Shown here: piece after piece, positions 62,339 to 64,000 of the stretch | How the letters are laid out: each line of letters starts with the position of its first letter | Position numbering within the stretch: the first letter of the stretch is position 1 | Source of the DNA: Symbiodinium natans | Taxonomy: Eukaryota > Sar > Dinophyceae > Suessiales > Symbiodiniaceae | Assembly (NCBI GenBank): GCA_905221605.1 | Contig: CAJNDS010000780.1 | Coordinates: 288,501 to 352,500 of the forward strand | DNA length: 64,000 nucleotides | Direction of reading: 5' to 3' | Made by a program: the position numbers and the translations under genes | The notes under the pieces: model-generated | The model's input: the letters and a program-made list of their open reading frames with translations, nothing else | Database searches by the model: none | What the model was told of the DNA's origin: nothing

Positions 62339-64000
62339 GTAAGTTCTCTCGAAAAGCCTTGCTTGTCTTTTTTGACAGAAAGGCACACGAACCATGATCT
62401 GCATCAAGTTTATGTCTTCGTTATGAGGCGGCCCCTCAACAGAGTTCCTTAAACACCAACGTGGACAGAAAGAAAGGACAAGAATAAGGCATTTCGCCTC
62501 AAGTTAGCTTTGTAACATCTTCCATGGACGGTCACCTGTGAGAAGAGCCACGGCTCGAGAATGATGGCCGTCCGGATGACCCGTGTTGCTTCGTATCCAA
62601 ACAAAAAGAGCAGGGTCTGATCAAGCAAAGGCCGAGAAGGGGCAGGGCTTGCGGCTGAAAACCATTGTTCCCAACCTCCCTGTCGAGCCGGGGCGGTAAG
62701 AATCATATTATGGCATGCGGAATCCTTTTCTTGCATTTTCCAAAGTACCTAGCGAAACGCGGTGGTGGTGCGTTTTGGGCTGGCAACCATTGTGCCCAAT
62801 GCCCCCTTTGCGAGCCGTTAGGAATCATGGTTTTGACAAGCGCAGGTGCCGAAAACACCGTGCCACAAACATACTCTCGGCGCAGTTTGGGGCTGGAAAA
62901 CAGTGGGTTGCTGGTGCTAGCACCTGGCTAGTAGGGCGCCAGCAAAATGTGCACGAACCTGGGTTTCTCAGACAGTCGGTCACCAGACCCAGGCCTAAAG
63001 GCTTGTCGGCCTCGGGGTTGGGTTCGCCAAATCCGAAGCTTTCAACCTCGTTGAGACTCAACGTCAACCCCTATACGCCTTCATAGAAATCATCCGCCCT
63101 GAACTGTTTTGAAGGTGTGCTAGCGCGTTCGCTAGGCGAATATACTACTTGCTGCCTCCTGCATGGGAGTGTTTTGTTATCTCGGACGCTAGGTGACCTC
63201 TTCCCACTACACGCATTCCGCGGCACATTTTGGATGGTCAGCATTTGGAGAAATGACCATATCCTCACCTCGAAACCCTCAAAACCATAGACACGAAGAC
63301 CCTAAAACCCTAAGCCCACCTCAACAGGTGGCGAGGAACCCAAGGGAGTTCGCCTTCGATCCGCATCGGCTGGCCTGTTCATCCCACAGGCTCTCTGCTA
63401 CTGAGGTTTCAGATGGTTTCGGGGAGGGGTGTTGTGGTTTAGGGTTTAGGGGGTTTAGACCGCGGGGTTTGGAGGCTTGTTCTGGGGCACGCTGGGCTTC
63501 GCAGGGAGTTTTTTTTCTCAACAATATTTTTCTTGTGGTCTAGTTCGCAGAGCGGCGGACCCATCTCCCTCTGCATTCTTGCCTGGTGTGCCGACTGTGA
63601 TGTGAACACACCCGAGAGGGATCGCCACGTGTTGTCCTTGCCTTACCTCTGTTGCGAACCCTGTCAGAACCCGAGCGGGGGAAATGCGAAAGGTCGGCCT
63701 CCCCATGCATGGAGGACCACCGCAGGCCTGGTTGGGTTGAGTGTCCCAGGCTGTGGATGGCATTCATCCCGAAATCCCAAAACTCCCTGATCCTGAGTTT
63801 AGACCCCAAAAGCTGCAAGCACTCTAAGACCGTGACCGTAAACCCACAGACCTTTGGACGCCTCGTTGTCCCATTCAACATTTTTCAAACCTAGAACCTA
63901 GAAGCCTTCAACCCTGAACCAAAGGGGCTTTGTTTTGGGGGTTTGATTTGGGCTCATGAGCACCAAAGTGGGCCCAAGAGGTACTTCCCCAAAGTTTTTG
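62339..64000. other. Non-coding to the window end, nothing assigned
   Basis: Open frames of 60-120 codons on both strands contradict each other. One TTTAGGG pair occurs at 63437-63460. I see no motif, repeat array or RNA gene. Confidence 0.45.

Overview
The window looks like nuclear DNA of a dinoflagellate, most likely a Symbiodiniaceae-type genome. This is an inference, and no marker gene or spliced leader was found. The reasons are: TTTAGGG-type telomere repeats scattered through non-coding DNA, many small GC-rich exons in long introns, several splice donors that read GC instead of GT, every supported host exon on the + strand (as in unidirectional dinoflagellate gene arrays), and LINE retrotransposons in several decayed copies. 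There are no prokaryotic operons and no rRNA, tRNA or CRISPR signal that I can see.

Layout. 0.1-18.6 kb: sparse small exons of one or more unidentified genes, separated by introns filled with CCCTAAA/TTTAGGG arrays and microsatellites. The best stretch (7.2-11.2 kb) gives a chain of exons, one junction of which (10336/10497) can be followed exactly in frame. A long exon at 18.0-18.56 kb ends in a hydrophobic helix. 19.7-22.1 kb: the only gene whose product I recognise, a secreted tyrosinase-like type-3 copper protein with three exons and a Thr-Glu-Pro-Pro repeat. 22.9-25.7 kb: two more isolated exons. 25.8-26.6 kb: a large TATATGA microsatellite.

27.1-50.0 kb: a graveyard of non-LTR retrotransposons. 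Family A is present three times head to tail (A1 29.6-34.15, A2 34.15-42.2, A3 43.0-47.3 kb). Read across the copies it encodes, in order: a basic N-terminal region, an RNA-binding-like domain, an OTU-type cysteine protease, three C2H2 zinc fingers, a 2A-like motif (DIESNPGP in A2), an AP-endonuclease-type (EEP) domain, a reverse transcriptase and a C-terminal zinc motif. Family B (B1 27.1-27.8, B2 47.35-50.0 kb) is a diverged relative with the same leading modules and its own OTU and RT fragments. Later events are stacked on these copies: a 2,072-bp DNA transposon with 25/26-bp terminal inverted repeats and an 8-bp target duplication sits inside A3, and removing it restores the A3 reading frame; a second 1.7-kb insertion splits the A2 RT palm from the thumb; and about 0.9 kb of A2 (2A plus endonuclease) is inverted.

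50-64 kb: host DNA again, with isolated exons (some with coiled-coil-like composition), microsatellites, few telomere-like arrays and a perfect 22-bp hairpin at 56.5 kb. I could not assign products to these exons or say how many genes they belong to. Exon limits are read by eye from splice-site context and reading frame, without transcript data.
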